This document shows positions 51,936 through 59,865 of a stretch of DNA of 64,000 nt, one piece after another. The stretch is from positions 224,511 through 288,510 of the forward strand of contig NZ_WHVW01000001.1 in assembly GCF_009651005.1 (NCBI RefSeq), read 5' to 3'. The stretch is from Sporosarcina obsidiansis. Lineage in GTDB: Bacteria > Bacillota > Bacilli > Bacillales_A > Planococcaceae. The notes under the pieces were generated by a model. It made no database searches, was not told the DNA's origin, and worked only from the letters and a program-made list of their open reading frames with translations. Every line of letters begins with the position of its first letter. Positions within the stretch are counted from its first letter, which is position 1. Position numbers and translations under genes: made by a program.

Positions 51936-53366
51936 ATGAACATATTAATCCTCATAAAAGATCCGTTAGAAGCACAAGGTCTCAAATGGCTACTGACTTC
52001 GCAATGGAACGATGTGACCGTAGAAATTACTGACCAACCAAGCGTAATTCGTACACACCAAGATGCGTACTTATACATCATTGACATGGATTTCATCAGT
52101 AAGGAAGACGTAGACCTGCCTGCTCATGCATTATGGCTTGGTATTTCATCTGATCGAACATTTCAAACGGTATATCGGGCACTCTCTCTTAAAGCGGAGG
52201 ATGTACTCTTTCGTCCATTTCCCCCAGATCGCTTACTGAAGCAAGTCCAACAAATTCGTTTTCGTTGGCGTAATGAAAAGACAGACCAAGCCCAACCAGT
52301 AACACAAGAAAAAAACAGTATATCATATGAAGATTTACTGATTCGAGATACGGTGACTACCCAGCCGATTTTGATAAGCTTACTTGCAATATCTGATATG
52401 GAGGCACTTGGCGTACTCGTTGACAAGCTGAAACATTATGATTTTCCAACCGCCTTTCAGGTATTTCCATTTTCTGAATACGCACTCGTTATTCATCGGT
52501 TAGGCGACTTGCAATTATTGCATGAAGCATATCGTGTATTTTTCTCACAATGGAAGAACCAATCAGATACCTTGCTGACGATCTACTTATATCATGCAGA
52601 CGAACAATTGAGCTACCGGGCGTTTTATAAAAAAATGCGATTATTCCATGAACGAATTTTCTATGATGGCTATGATATTCTGACCCAAATTGAAGAAGAC
52701 TTTCAATGGAAGGAACTTGATCCGTTTTTATCGCCAGTTGAACAACAAAAATGGATTGAAATGCTGGAAAAACAACAACTGACAAGTATTCGCGAATGGC
52801 TTGAATATGATTTTTTAACATTAGAGCCACCTTATCCAAACCCCGGAATGGTACGGGTACGGTTGACGAGTATTTTAGCGCAAATTCGCCGCTATATGAT
52901 GGCCAACTCGTTGTTATCGTCCAAATTAGAACAAGCCTATCATGCGCTTTTCAAGGCAACAATTGAAGAACCCGTCATGTACCATATTATCCAGTCGTTC
53001 ATTGCCTTCAGTGGTGAATTGATTCGAACATCCAGTGACTTAAATATTTCTCAAGACTTTGTGGAAAAAGTACGAGAACGAATGCTAATGAACTACTGGG
53101 ACTCCACTTGGAACTTAGCAGACTGTGCTGACGAAATGAAGATGCATAAAAGTACGTTAAGCCGCAAATATGCAAAAGAAGCAGGCGAGTCTTTTCGAGA
53201 GACCTTGCTCAGTATACGCATTGAACAAGCGAAGCGTTTATTGAAGGAAACCGATTTATCTATAGCGGAAGTAGCCGAAACATCAGGTTTTTCGCATCCA
53301 GCCTATTTTAGTAAACGATTTAAAGAAGCGGTAGGCCTCACGCCTAATGAATATCGTCAATCATGA
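51936..53366 (+). CDS. AraC-family regulator with receiver-like N-terminus, probable hut regulator
   Basis: A 476-residue regulator. Residues 1-115 resemble a response-regulator receiver (NILILIKDPLEAQGLKWLL; YLYIIDMDF), but the first acidic pair is reduced to one Asp, so phosphorylation is doubtful. A long middle region (about 130-365) has no motif I recognise. The C-terminal AraC-type double HTH spans about 375-475 (NLADCADEMKMHKSTLSRKYAKEAGESF; IAEVAETSGFSHPAYFSKRFKEAVGLTPNEYRQ, read in parts). It stands directly upstream of the canonical hutU-hutI-yjiH genes in the same direction with no terminator between, so control of histidine use is likely but inferred. The variant cluster uses an unrelated sigma-54 activator. 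Confidence 0.85.
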   Translation: MNILILIKDPLEAQGLKWLLTSQWNDVTVEITDQPSVIRTHQDAYLYIIDMDFISKEDVDLPAHALWLGISSDRTFQTVYRALSLKAEDVLFRPFPPDRLLKQVQQIRFRWRNEKTDQAQPVTQEKNSISYEDLLIRDTVTTQPILISLLAISDMEALGVLVDKLKHYDFPTAFQVFPFSEYALVIHRLGDLQLLHEAYRVFFSQWKNQSDTLLTIYLYHADEQLSYRAFYKKMRLFHERIFYDGYDILTQIEEDFQWKELDPFLSPVEQQKWIEMLEKQQLTSIREWLEYDFLTLEPPYPNPGMVRVRLTSILAQIRRYMMANSLLSSKLEQAYHALFKATIEEPVMYHIIQSFIAFSGELIRTSSDLNISQDFVEKVRERMLMNYWDSTWNLADCADEMKMHKSTLSRKYAKEAGESFRETLLSIRIEQAKRLLKETDLSIAEVAETSGFSHPAYFSKRFKEAVGLTPNEYRQS

Positions 53367-53419
53367 GAATGCTCAAATTTTATTGATAATTCATCATATA
53401 AGCAATCAACAAAGTATAA

Positions 53420-53434
53420 TTGAAAACGGTTTCC
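53420..53434 (+). promoter_or_regulatory. Cre-like site upstream of canonical hutU
   Basis: TTGAAAACGGTTTCC fits the cre consensus except at the last position. A better site lies 47 bp downstream. Confidence 0.55.
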
Positions 53435-53480
53435 TTTAATTTTTGTAAATAAAATATAAAATTAACAACAAAATATAACG

Positions 53481-53507
53481 TTGCAAACGATTTCTTCTTA
53501 GTATACT
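53481..53507 (+). promoter_or_regulatory. Cre site overlapping the canonical hut promoter
   Basis: TTGCAAACGATTTCT (53481-53495) matches the cre consensus WTGNAANCGNWNNCW fully. It overlaps a likely -35 (TTGCAA) with TATACT (53502-53507) 15 bp further on, so CcpA binding would block RNA polymerase. The 15-bp spacer is short, making the exact promoter tentative. Confidence 0.68.
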
Positions 53508-53535
53508 AAGAGTAACTTATGAGGAGGTCGTTACA

Positions 53536-55218
53536 ATGACAAGTAAACAAACGAATATCGCAGCTGAAAAAGTAATCCAATATACAGGAACAGAACTTCA
53601 TACAAAAGGATGGCAGCAAGAGGCAGCTCTGCGCATGTTGATGAACAACTTACATCCTGATGTGGCAGAGCACCCAGACAAATTGGTTGTCTACGGAGGA
53701 ATTGGTAAAGCAGCTCGTAACTGGGAAAGTTTTGATGCAATTGTGCGTTCTTTGAAAGAATTAGAGAATGATGAAACATTGCTTGTTCAATCAGGTAAGC
53801 CTGTAGTTATTTTCAAAACTCATGAAAATGCACCTCGCGTATTGATCGCAAACTCTAATATCGTTCCTGCTTATGCAAACTGGGATACATTCCACGAGTT
53901 AGATAAAAAAGGCTTGATGATGTATGGACAAATGACTGCAGGAAGCTGGATTTATATCGGTTCTCAAGGAATCGTGCAAGGAACATATGAAACATTTGCT
54001 GAACTGGCAAACCAACATTTTGGCGGATCACTAAAAGGAACAATCACTGTAACAGCTGGTCTAGGCGGAATGGGCGGTGCTCAACCACTAGCAGTCACAA
54101 TGGCTGGCGGAGTTTGTATCGGTATTGATATAGATGAAACTCGTATTGATCGTCGAATTGAAACTCGTTATACAGATGTGAAAACAGATTCATTAGAAGA
54201 AGCAATTCGTATTGCAGAAGAAGCAAAAGCAGAAGGAAAAGCATTGTCTATCGGCTTAATCGGAAACGCGGCTGACCTATTGCCTGAAATGATCTCACGT
54301 GGATTCATTCCAGATGTGTTGACTGACCAGACGTCAGCTCACGATCCATTGAATGGATATGTTCCATCTGAAATGTCTATGGAAGAAGCAGCAGAACTTC
54401 GTGCTTCTAATCCTGAAGAATACGTACGTCTATCTAAGAAAGCGATGGCTCAACACGTAGCGGCTATGATCGAGATGATGGATAAAGGTGCGATTACATT
54501 TGACTATGGTAACAATATTCGTCAAGTTGCAAAAGACGAAGGGGTAGAACGCGCATTTGATTTCCCAGGATTCGTTCCAGCGTATATCCGTCCACAATTC
54601 TGTGAAGGTAAAGGGCCTTTCCGTTGGGTAGCTCTTTCTGGAGATCCGGAAGATATTCGTAAAACAGACGAAGTCATCTTACGTGAATTCAGCTATAACA
54701 AGCACCTTTGCAACTGGATCAAAATGGCACAAGAGAAAATTCAATTCCAAGGCTTGCCTTCCCGTATTTGCTGGTTAGGTTATGGAGAACGTGCTCGTTT
54801 CGGTAAAATCATCAACGATATGGTAGCGAGTGGCGAATTAAGTGCACCGATCGTTATCGGTCGTGACCACTTGGATTCTGGTTCTGTTTCTTCACCAAAC
54901 CGTGAAACAGAAGCAATGAAAGATGGTTCTGATGTAGTGTCTGACTGGCCAATCCTCAATGCAATGGTCAATGCTGTCGGTGGAGCAACTTGGGTTTCTC
55001 TACACCATGGTGGTGGCGTAGGAATGGGTTATTCTCAACATGCTGGTATGGTCATCGTTGCAGATGGTACAAAAGAAGCGGAAGCACGTCTAGAGCGCGT
55101 ATTGACGACTGACCCTGGAATGGGCGTTGTTCGTCACGCAGATGCAGGTTATGATATCGCAATTCAAACTGCAAAGGAAAAAGGAATCAATATGCCAATG
55201 TTAGAAGGTGGAAAATAA
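53536..55218 (+). CDS. hutU: Urocanate hydratase (canonical)
   Basis: A 560-residue urocanase with every hallmark of the family. [15 protein letters not shown] (about 135-150), [19 protein letters not shown] for NAD binding, [13 protein letters not shown], the [13 protein letters not shown] cysteine segment, [23 protein letters not shown] and [15 protein letters not shown] are all present. It adds water to urocanate to give 4-imidazolone-5-propionate. The ribosome-binding site GAGGAGG is ideal. It is the reference against which the variant copy at 21077-22801 differs. It leads a hutU-hutI-yjiH operon; no hutH or hutG is present beside it. Confidence 0.97.
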   Translation: MTSKQTNIAAEKVIQYTGTELHTKGWQQEAALRMLMNNLHPDVAEHPDKLVVYGGIGKAARNWESFDAIVRSLKELENDETLLVQSGKPVVIFKTHENAPRVLIANSNIVPAYANWDTFHELDKKGLMMYGQMTAGSWIYIGSQGIVQGTYETFAELANQHFGGSLKGTITVTAGLGGMGGAQPLAVTMAGGVCIGIDIDETRIDRRIETRYTDVKTDSLEEAIRIAEEAKAEGKALSIGLIGNAADLLPEMISRGFIPDVLTDQTSAHDPLNGYVPSEMSMEEAAELRASNPEEYVRLSKKAMAQHVAAMIEMMDKGAITFDYGNNIRQVAKDEGVERAFDFPGFVPAYIRPQFCEGKGPFRWVALSGDPEDIRKTDEVILREFSYNKHLCNWIKMAQEKIQFQGLPSRICWLGYGERARFGKIINDMVASGELSAPIVIGRDHLDSGSVSSPNRETEAMKDGSDVVSDWPILNAMVNAVGGATWVSLHHGGGVGMGYSQHAGMVIVADGTKEAEARLERVLTTDPGMGVVRHADAGYDIAIQTAKEKGINMPMLEGGK

Positions 55219-56472
55219 TTGAAACCTGTATGGATTAAACACGCAAAAGAATTAGCGACAATTTCTGGTGAAAATGGTCCACGCAAAGGTCAAGAGATGT
55301 CGAACCTTGCCATTATTGAAGATGGAAGCGTCTGGATAGAAGATGGAAAAATTGCGGCTGTTGGCACGACGGCAGAATTAGAGCAACAATACGCAAGTCG
55401 AGCACATGAAGCAGATATCGTGGATGCAACGGGGCGCCTGGTGACACCAGGCCTCGTCGATCCACATACACATGTAGTCTATGGTGGAAGTCGTGAACGT
55501 GAATTTGAAATGCGTCTTGAAGGCGCGACGTACATGGACATTATGAACGCTGGCGGTGGGATTCATGCCACTTCCCGTATGACACGCGAAGCAACTGAAG
55601 ATGAATTAGTGGAGCAAGCATCCCGCCGTTTAGATTCATTTGCGAAGCACGGTGTCACGACGGTGGAAGGCAAGAGTGGGTATGGCCTTGATCTAGAAAC
55701 AGAACTAAAGCAACTACGTGCAGCGAAACGTTTGAAAGAACAGCATGCTGTGGAAATCATTCCTACTTTTATGGGTGCTCATGCGGTGCCAAAAGAATAT
55801 AAAGGAAATGAAGACGCGTTTGTTGATTTGGTTATCAATGAAATGCTCCCTGTCGTGGCAGAAGAGCAACTAGCTGTATTCAATGATGTGTTTTGTGAAA
55901 AAGATGTCTTTACGCCAGAACAGTCGGAGCGGATTTTAGAAGCTGGTAAGCAATACGGCTTAACACCAAAAATCCACGCAGATGAAATTGCATCATATGG
56001 CGGTGCAGAACTAGCCGCGAAAGTCGGAGCTATTTCCGCAGAACATTTATTGAAAGCATCTGATCAAGGGATTAAAGATATGGCGGAAGCTGGAGTGATT
56101 GCTTGTCTATTACCTGCAACTGCATTGTTCCTTCGTGAAGAAGCAGCGAAAGGTCGTCAAATGATCGATTCGGGGATGGCAGTCGCCATTTCCACTGATT
56201 GCAATCCGGGATCCTCTCCTACGACTTCCATGCCGCTTGTTATGAACCTGGCTTGCATTTCGATGCGCATGACGCCTGCAGAAGCGTTAGTTGCCGCAAC
56301 GATCAACGCAGCGAGCGCGATTAAAGTAGAAGACCGTGCGGGTTCATTGGAAGTTGGCAAACAAGGCGATGTCGTGATGTGGGATATCGGAAGTTATCGT
56401 GAATTACAATATTTATTCGGTGTGAACCATGTAGATAAAGTATGGAAAAAAGGTCAATTAATCGTTGGCTGA
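55219..56472 (+). CDS. hutI: Imidazolonepropionase (canonical)
   Basis: A 417-residue HutI with the usual motifs: VDPHTHVVYGGSREREFEMR (metal HTH plus substrate Arg), MNAGGGIHAT, KSGYGLDLETE, THFMGAHAVP-like AHAVPKEY, HADEI, EHLL and STDCNPGSSPTTSMP with the catalytic Asp. It hydrolyses imidazolone propionate to N-formimino-glutamate. The start is TTG 55219, placed right after the hutU stop with AAGGTGG upstream, so the two are co-translated. This copy defines the canonical residues that the variant at 24300-25562 has lost. Confidence 0.96.
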   Translation: MKPVWIKHAKELATISGENGPRKGQEMSNLAIIEDGSVWIEDGKIAAVGTTAELEQQYASRAHEADIVDATGRLVTPGLVDPHTHVVYGGSREREFEMRLEGATYMDIMNAGGGIHATSRMTREATEDELVEQASRRLDSFAKHGVTTVEGKSGYGLDLETELKQLRAAKRLKEQHAVEIIPTFMGAHAVPKEYKGNEDAFVDLVINEMLPVVAEEQLAVFNDVFCEKDVFTPEQSERILEAGKQYGLTPKIHADEIASYGGAELAAKVGAISAEHLLKASDQGIKDMAEAGVIACLLPATALFLREEAAKGRQMIDSGMAVAISTDCNPGSSPTTSMPLVMNLACISMRMTPAEALVAATINAASAIKVEDRAGSLEVGKQGDVVMWDIGSYRELQYLFGVNHVDKVWKKGQLIVG

Positions 56473-56484
56473 GTAGTAGATAAA

Positions 56485-56526
56485 CTGTGCAGGGATGTTT
56501 GAAAAAATGTCCCTACACAGTGTTTT
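56485..56526 (+). terminator. Hairpin between hutI and yjiH
   Basis: CTGTGCAGGGA and TCCCTACACAG form an 11-bp stem with one mismatch, followed by TGTTTTGTTG. The variant cluster has a hairpin before its own yjiH copy too, so partial termination before yjiH recurs in both. Confidence 0.65.
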
Positions 56527-56582
56527 GTTGATGTTACAAGTTATTTTCTCGATGATATACGACAACTAGAGAGGTGAAAAGA

Positions 56583-57902
56583 ATGGAACAGGTAAAGGAA
56601 AGAGCAACTGGTAAAACAAATGTAGGTATTTGGAAATTCTTTATATACAGTGCAATAGGAGCGTTTATGTTTTTTGTACCGGTGACTATCGGTGGGAAAG
56701 ACTCAATCATGCTCGATCATATTGTCACCTGGCTTCAAACAAATGTAAGCGCTGTCCTTCCGTATTATGCATTACTCATCTTGTTAGCAGGAGCTGTTTA
56801 TCCATTTATTTCTGGAACTTGGAAAAAATCAACGGTTGATATCGTCTTCTCTTTGTTTAAAGTAGTAGGGCTTGGAGTAGGTATACTCCTAATATTTAAT
56901 GTTGGACCTGCTTGGTTATTCGAACCTGATATGGGACCATTCTTACTCAATAAACTTGTCATCCCAGTTGGGCTTTTAGTTCCGATTGGTGCCGTTTTTC
57001 TTGCATTGCTTGTTAGTTATGGATTATTAGAATTTATTGGCGTCTTTATGCAACCAATTATGCGTCCCATTTGGAAAACACCTGGACGTTCAGCAATCGA
57101 TGCAGTGGCTTCTTTCGTAGGTTCCTATTCATTGGGGCTTTTGATTACAAATCGTGTATATAAAGAAGGAAAATATACTGCAAAAGAAGCTGCGATCATC
57201 GCAACTGGCTTCTCTACTGTCTCTGCTACTTTTATGGTCGTAGTGGCGAAAACATTAGACATCATGAGCATGTGGAATTTATATTTCTGGCTCACTTTAG
57301 TTGTCACATTCATCGTAACAGGAATTACAGTTCGGATTTGGCCACTTGCTTCCATGAAAGATGAATATTATGAAGGTTCCACACCTCAGCCGGAGATGAA
57401 ACCAACAGGAAGTCGGTTCGCAGCTGCTTGGGACGAAGCGATGGAAACGGTCTCAAATGCACCCGGACTTATGAAGAATATTTGGATCAATGTGAAAGAC
57501 GGTTTGATGATGGCGATGGCGATCTTGCCTTCCATTCTATCTATCGGTCTACTGGGATTGGTGTTAGCTGAGTTTACTCCAGTATTTGATTGGATCGGTT
57601 ATATTTTCTATCCGTTCACATACTTATTGCAAGTGCCAGAACCGATGCTAGTCGCGAAAGCAAGTGCGTTAGGTATCGCAGAAATGTTCTTACCCGCATT
57701 GCTAGTAGCAAAGTCGGCCTTGATCTCTAAGTTTATTGTCGCTGTCGTTTCCGTTTCAGGAATCATTTTCTTCTCTGCGCTCGTACCATGTATCGTAGCG
57801 ACTGAAATTCCTATTTCGATTCCTAAGTTGATTATTATTTGGATTCAGCGTGTGATTTTAACAATTATTATCGTGACTCCACTTGCGTTTTTATTGTTAT
57901 AG
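56583..57902 (+). CDS. YjiH-family membrane protein (nucleoside-recognition/Gate domain), canonical-hut copy
   Basis: A 439-residue YjiH-family membrane protein starting at ATG 56583, seven bases after GAGAGGTG; the GTG at 56574 lies inside that site. It shares long segments with the variant-cluster copy (GKDSIMLDHIVTWLQTN, KTPGRSAIDAVASFVGSYSLGLLITNRVYKEGKY, VSATFMVVVAKTLD). Each YjiH paralogue is thus paired with a hutU-type gene. The conserved pairing suggests a shared function such as transport or a gating role for an imidazole compound; I know of no direct evidence. A strong terminator follows. Confidence 0.86.
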   Translation: MEQVKERATGKTNVGIWKFFIYSAIGAFMFFVPVTIGGKDSIMLDHIVTWLQTNVSAVLPYYALLILLAGAVYPFISGTWKKSTVDIVFSLFKVVGLGVGILLIFNVGPAWLFEPDMGPFLLNKLVIPVGLLVPIGAVFLALLVSYGLLEFIGVFMQPIMRPIWKTPGRSAIDAVASFVGSYSLGLLITNRVYKEGKYTAKEAAIIATGFSTVSATFMVVVAKTLDIMSMWNLYFWLTLVVTFIVTGITVRIWPLASMKDEYYEGSTPQPEMKPTGSRFAAAWDEAMETVSNAPGLMKNIWINVKDGLMMAMAILPSILSIGLLGLVLAEFTPVFDWIGYIFYPFTYLLQVPEPMLVAKASALGIAEMFLPALLVAKSALISKFIVAVVSVSGIIFFSALVPCIVATEIPISIPKLIIIWIQRVILTIIIVTPLAFLLL

Positions 57903-57911
57903 ATCAAATGA

Positions 57912-57946
57912 GACCCCTTTATCATTTTGATGAGGGGGTTTTTTCT
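57912..57946 (+). terminator. Terminator of the canonical hut operon
   Basis: ACCCCTTTATCA and TGATGAGGGGGT form a stem followed by TTTTTTC. Confidence 0.85.
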
Positions 57947-58060
57947 TTCGTTGAACGTCTATAAGAGCGAATAAATTAGGGTTCAACCGCTCCAATCGCT
58001 TAATGAAATGAAATTTGCCAATTTTCCGGAATTACTATATAAATCTATTAAATGAAGCAT

Positions 58061-58085
58061 GTTTATAAAATAGTAGTATGGGTAT
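58061..58085 (+). promoter_or_regulatory. Sigma-B-like promoter of the surface-protein/sortase operon
   Basis: GTTTAT (58061-58066), a 13-bp spacer and GGGTAT (58080-58085) fit the general-stress sigma-B consensus (GTTTAA, N12-15, GGGTAT) with one mismatch. It lies 55 bp before the TTG at 58141. Confidence 0.55.
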
Positions 58086-58140
58086 GAGGGGGATAAGGGA
58101 TTAAATATCCTTACTTCTATTATAGGAAGGAGGTGTGAAG

Positions 58141-59841
58141 TTGGAAAAGTGGAAAATAAGCTTTTTATCTATAATATTTCTAGCAATAGCCCCTATTGGT
58201 ATACAAGCTGAAGTAAGTAATTCAGCAGTAGAACCTGAACTAGAACCAGCGCAACAAGAGGAACAGCAGACGGCACAACTGGAGAGAAAAGGTCTTGTTT
58301 CTGGTATCGTCGGTACGGTAACTGACACGGTTTCTTCTGTAGGAAATGTAGTAAAAGAGACGGTTGAGATGACAGGTGAGACGGTCAAGCAAACTGTTGA
58401 ATTTACAGAAAATACTGTAAAAAATATTGCGAAACCATCTTCTGAAAAACCTGTGGAGCAAGTCTTCTCTCAGACAGCCGACTTTGTTCAAGATACTGTG
58501 AAAAATACCACACCGGTCGTGAATAGTACGACAGAAACTGTTCAGTCTACTTTAGGAAAAGCGACTGAAGTTATAGAAGAGCTACCAGAAGCACCGCGGG
58601 TAACTCCTGTGGTAGATGAAACAGTGAATGCTGTTAATCAAACGACCGAGCAAACAGTGGGTTTTGTAAGCGAAACTACGGAAACGCTTACATCTGCTCC
58701 TATCGACAAAGCTGTCAGTCAAGTGGTTGAAAATACTGGACAGCTAGTAAGTGACACCGTTGATCGCACGGTACCTGTTGTAGAATCCGCTACACAATCA
58801 GTGCAGTCTATAACGAAAGAAATTACTCACTTGACGGAAGAGTTGCCAATCGTGTCGAATGCCTCCCCTGTGCTAGATGAGACGGTAGATTTTGCTATAA
58901 ATACAGTAGATCGTACGGTGGGGTTAGTAAATAACACGACTACATCTGTAACAACGCCAACTGACAAGCCACTCAAACAGGTTGTAGTAGACACCACCGA
59001 ATTTATTAGTGAAACGATTTATGGTACGGTTCCGATTGTAGAGGAAACGAGGGGGATGGTGCAAGGGATTTTACAAAATCTCACAGAAGTAACTGAAGAG
59101 TTACCAGCCTTGCCTCCAGTAATCGATAAAACAACAGACGTGGTGAACGGATCGGTAGACGCTGTTGAAGATACTGTTGATATAACCGTTTCAGAGACTG
59201 TCAATCAAGTGATCGAACCAACGAAACCGTCAAAATTGATTGAGCTGCCAACAGATGTATCGGCTCCAGTCAAACAGAACGAGGTGCATGCCGGCGTTTT
59301 GCCGCTCCCTTTGCATAAGCCTATTTACGATATAGAGAAAGAAGGGAATAAAGGCGAAAAAGCCGATGAACTTCGGGTAAAAGCGAACCAAGTAGATTCA
59401 ACGTCTAACGAATTGAACGAAGTTGCCAATACAGTAGATTCAACGTCTTTGCTGTTAGAAGAAACAGTTTCCAAGCAATTCGTGGGACAACAGGAACGCG
59501 CGCCTGTTAGCCTAAACTCTTCATTTAGAGTGAATCAGCCTGAATTGTTTACTCATAACGGGAAAGAGTTGAACGATACGACATCACAGGAAAAAACTCA
59601 AAAAACAGCCGCGACTACTGCAGCTTTTATTTCGACGGGCTCTTCTTCAATTACAACGTCGTCAGTGACAAGCAGTTCCCATACAGACCTAGGTTCTAGT
59701 TTATTGAACGATCATCTTTTACATGTTCAATTGGTCAGCAATCGCTGGTATTTGGAAAATGTAATTGGTACATTGCAATGGGTCCACGCACCACCCGGGC
59801 AACCGCCCCAAAAAGCTCCTTTTTTATACGTTAGCAATTAA
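58141..59841 (+). CDS. Secreted repeat-rich protein of unknown function
   Basis: I start at TTG 58141 (MEKWKISFLSIIFLAIAPIGIQA), seven bases after AAGGAGGTG; the GTG at 58135 lies too close. A signal peptide is followed by about three degenerate 85-90-residue repeats at 85-345, rich in Thr, Val and Glu: VDETVNAVNQTTEQTVGFVSETTE, VDRTVPVVESATQSVQSITKEITHLTEELP, and similar. They look like amphipathic helices, as in lipid-exchange or coat-like proteins. The C-terminal 90 residues are low complexity. No sortase motif is present, though a sortase is encoded two genes on. I do not recognise the family. Co-transcription suggests a role at the cell envelope. Confidence 0.75.
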   Translation: MEKWKISFLSIIFLAIAPIGIQAEVSNSAVEPELEPAQQEEQQTAQLERKGLVSGIVGTVTDTVSSVGNVVKETVEMTGETVKQTVEFTENTVKNIAKPSSEKPVEQVFSQTADFVQDTVKNTTPVVNSTTETVQSTLGKATEVIEELPEAPRVTPVVDETVNAVNQTTEQTVGFVSETTETLTSAPIDKAVSQVVENTGQLVSDTVDRTVPVVESATQSVQSITKEITHLTEELPIVSNASPVLDETVDFAINTVDRTVGLVNNTTTSVTTPTDKPLKQVVVDTTEFISETIYGTVPIVEETRGMVQGILQNLTEVTEELPALPPVIDKTTDVVNGSVDAVEDTVDITVSETVNQVIEPTKPSKLIELPTDVSAPVKQNEVHAGVLPLPLHKPIYDIEKEGNKGEKADELRVKANQVDSTSNELNEVANTVDSTSLLLEETVSKQFVGQQERAPVSLNSSFRVNQPELFTHNGKELNDTTSQEKTQKTAATTAAFISTGSSSITTSSVTSSSHTDLGSSLLNDHLLHVQLVSNRWYLENVIGTLQWVHAPPGQPPQKAPFLYVSN

Positions 59842-59865
59842 CTAATAAAAAAGGAGAGAACGATT

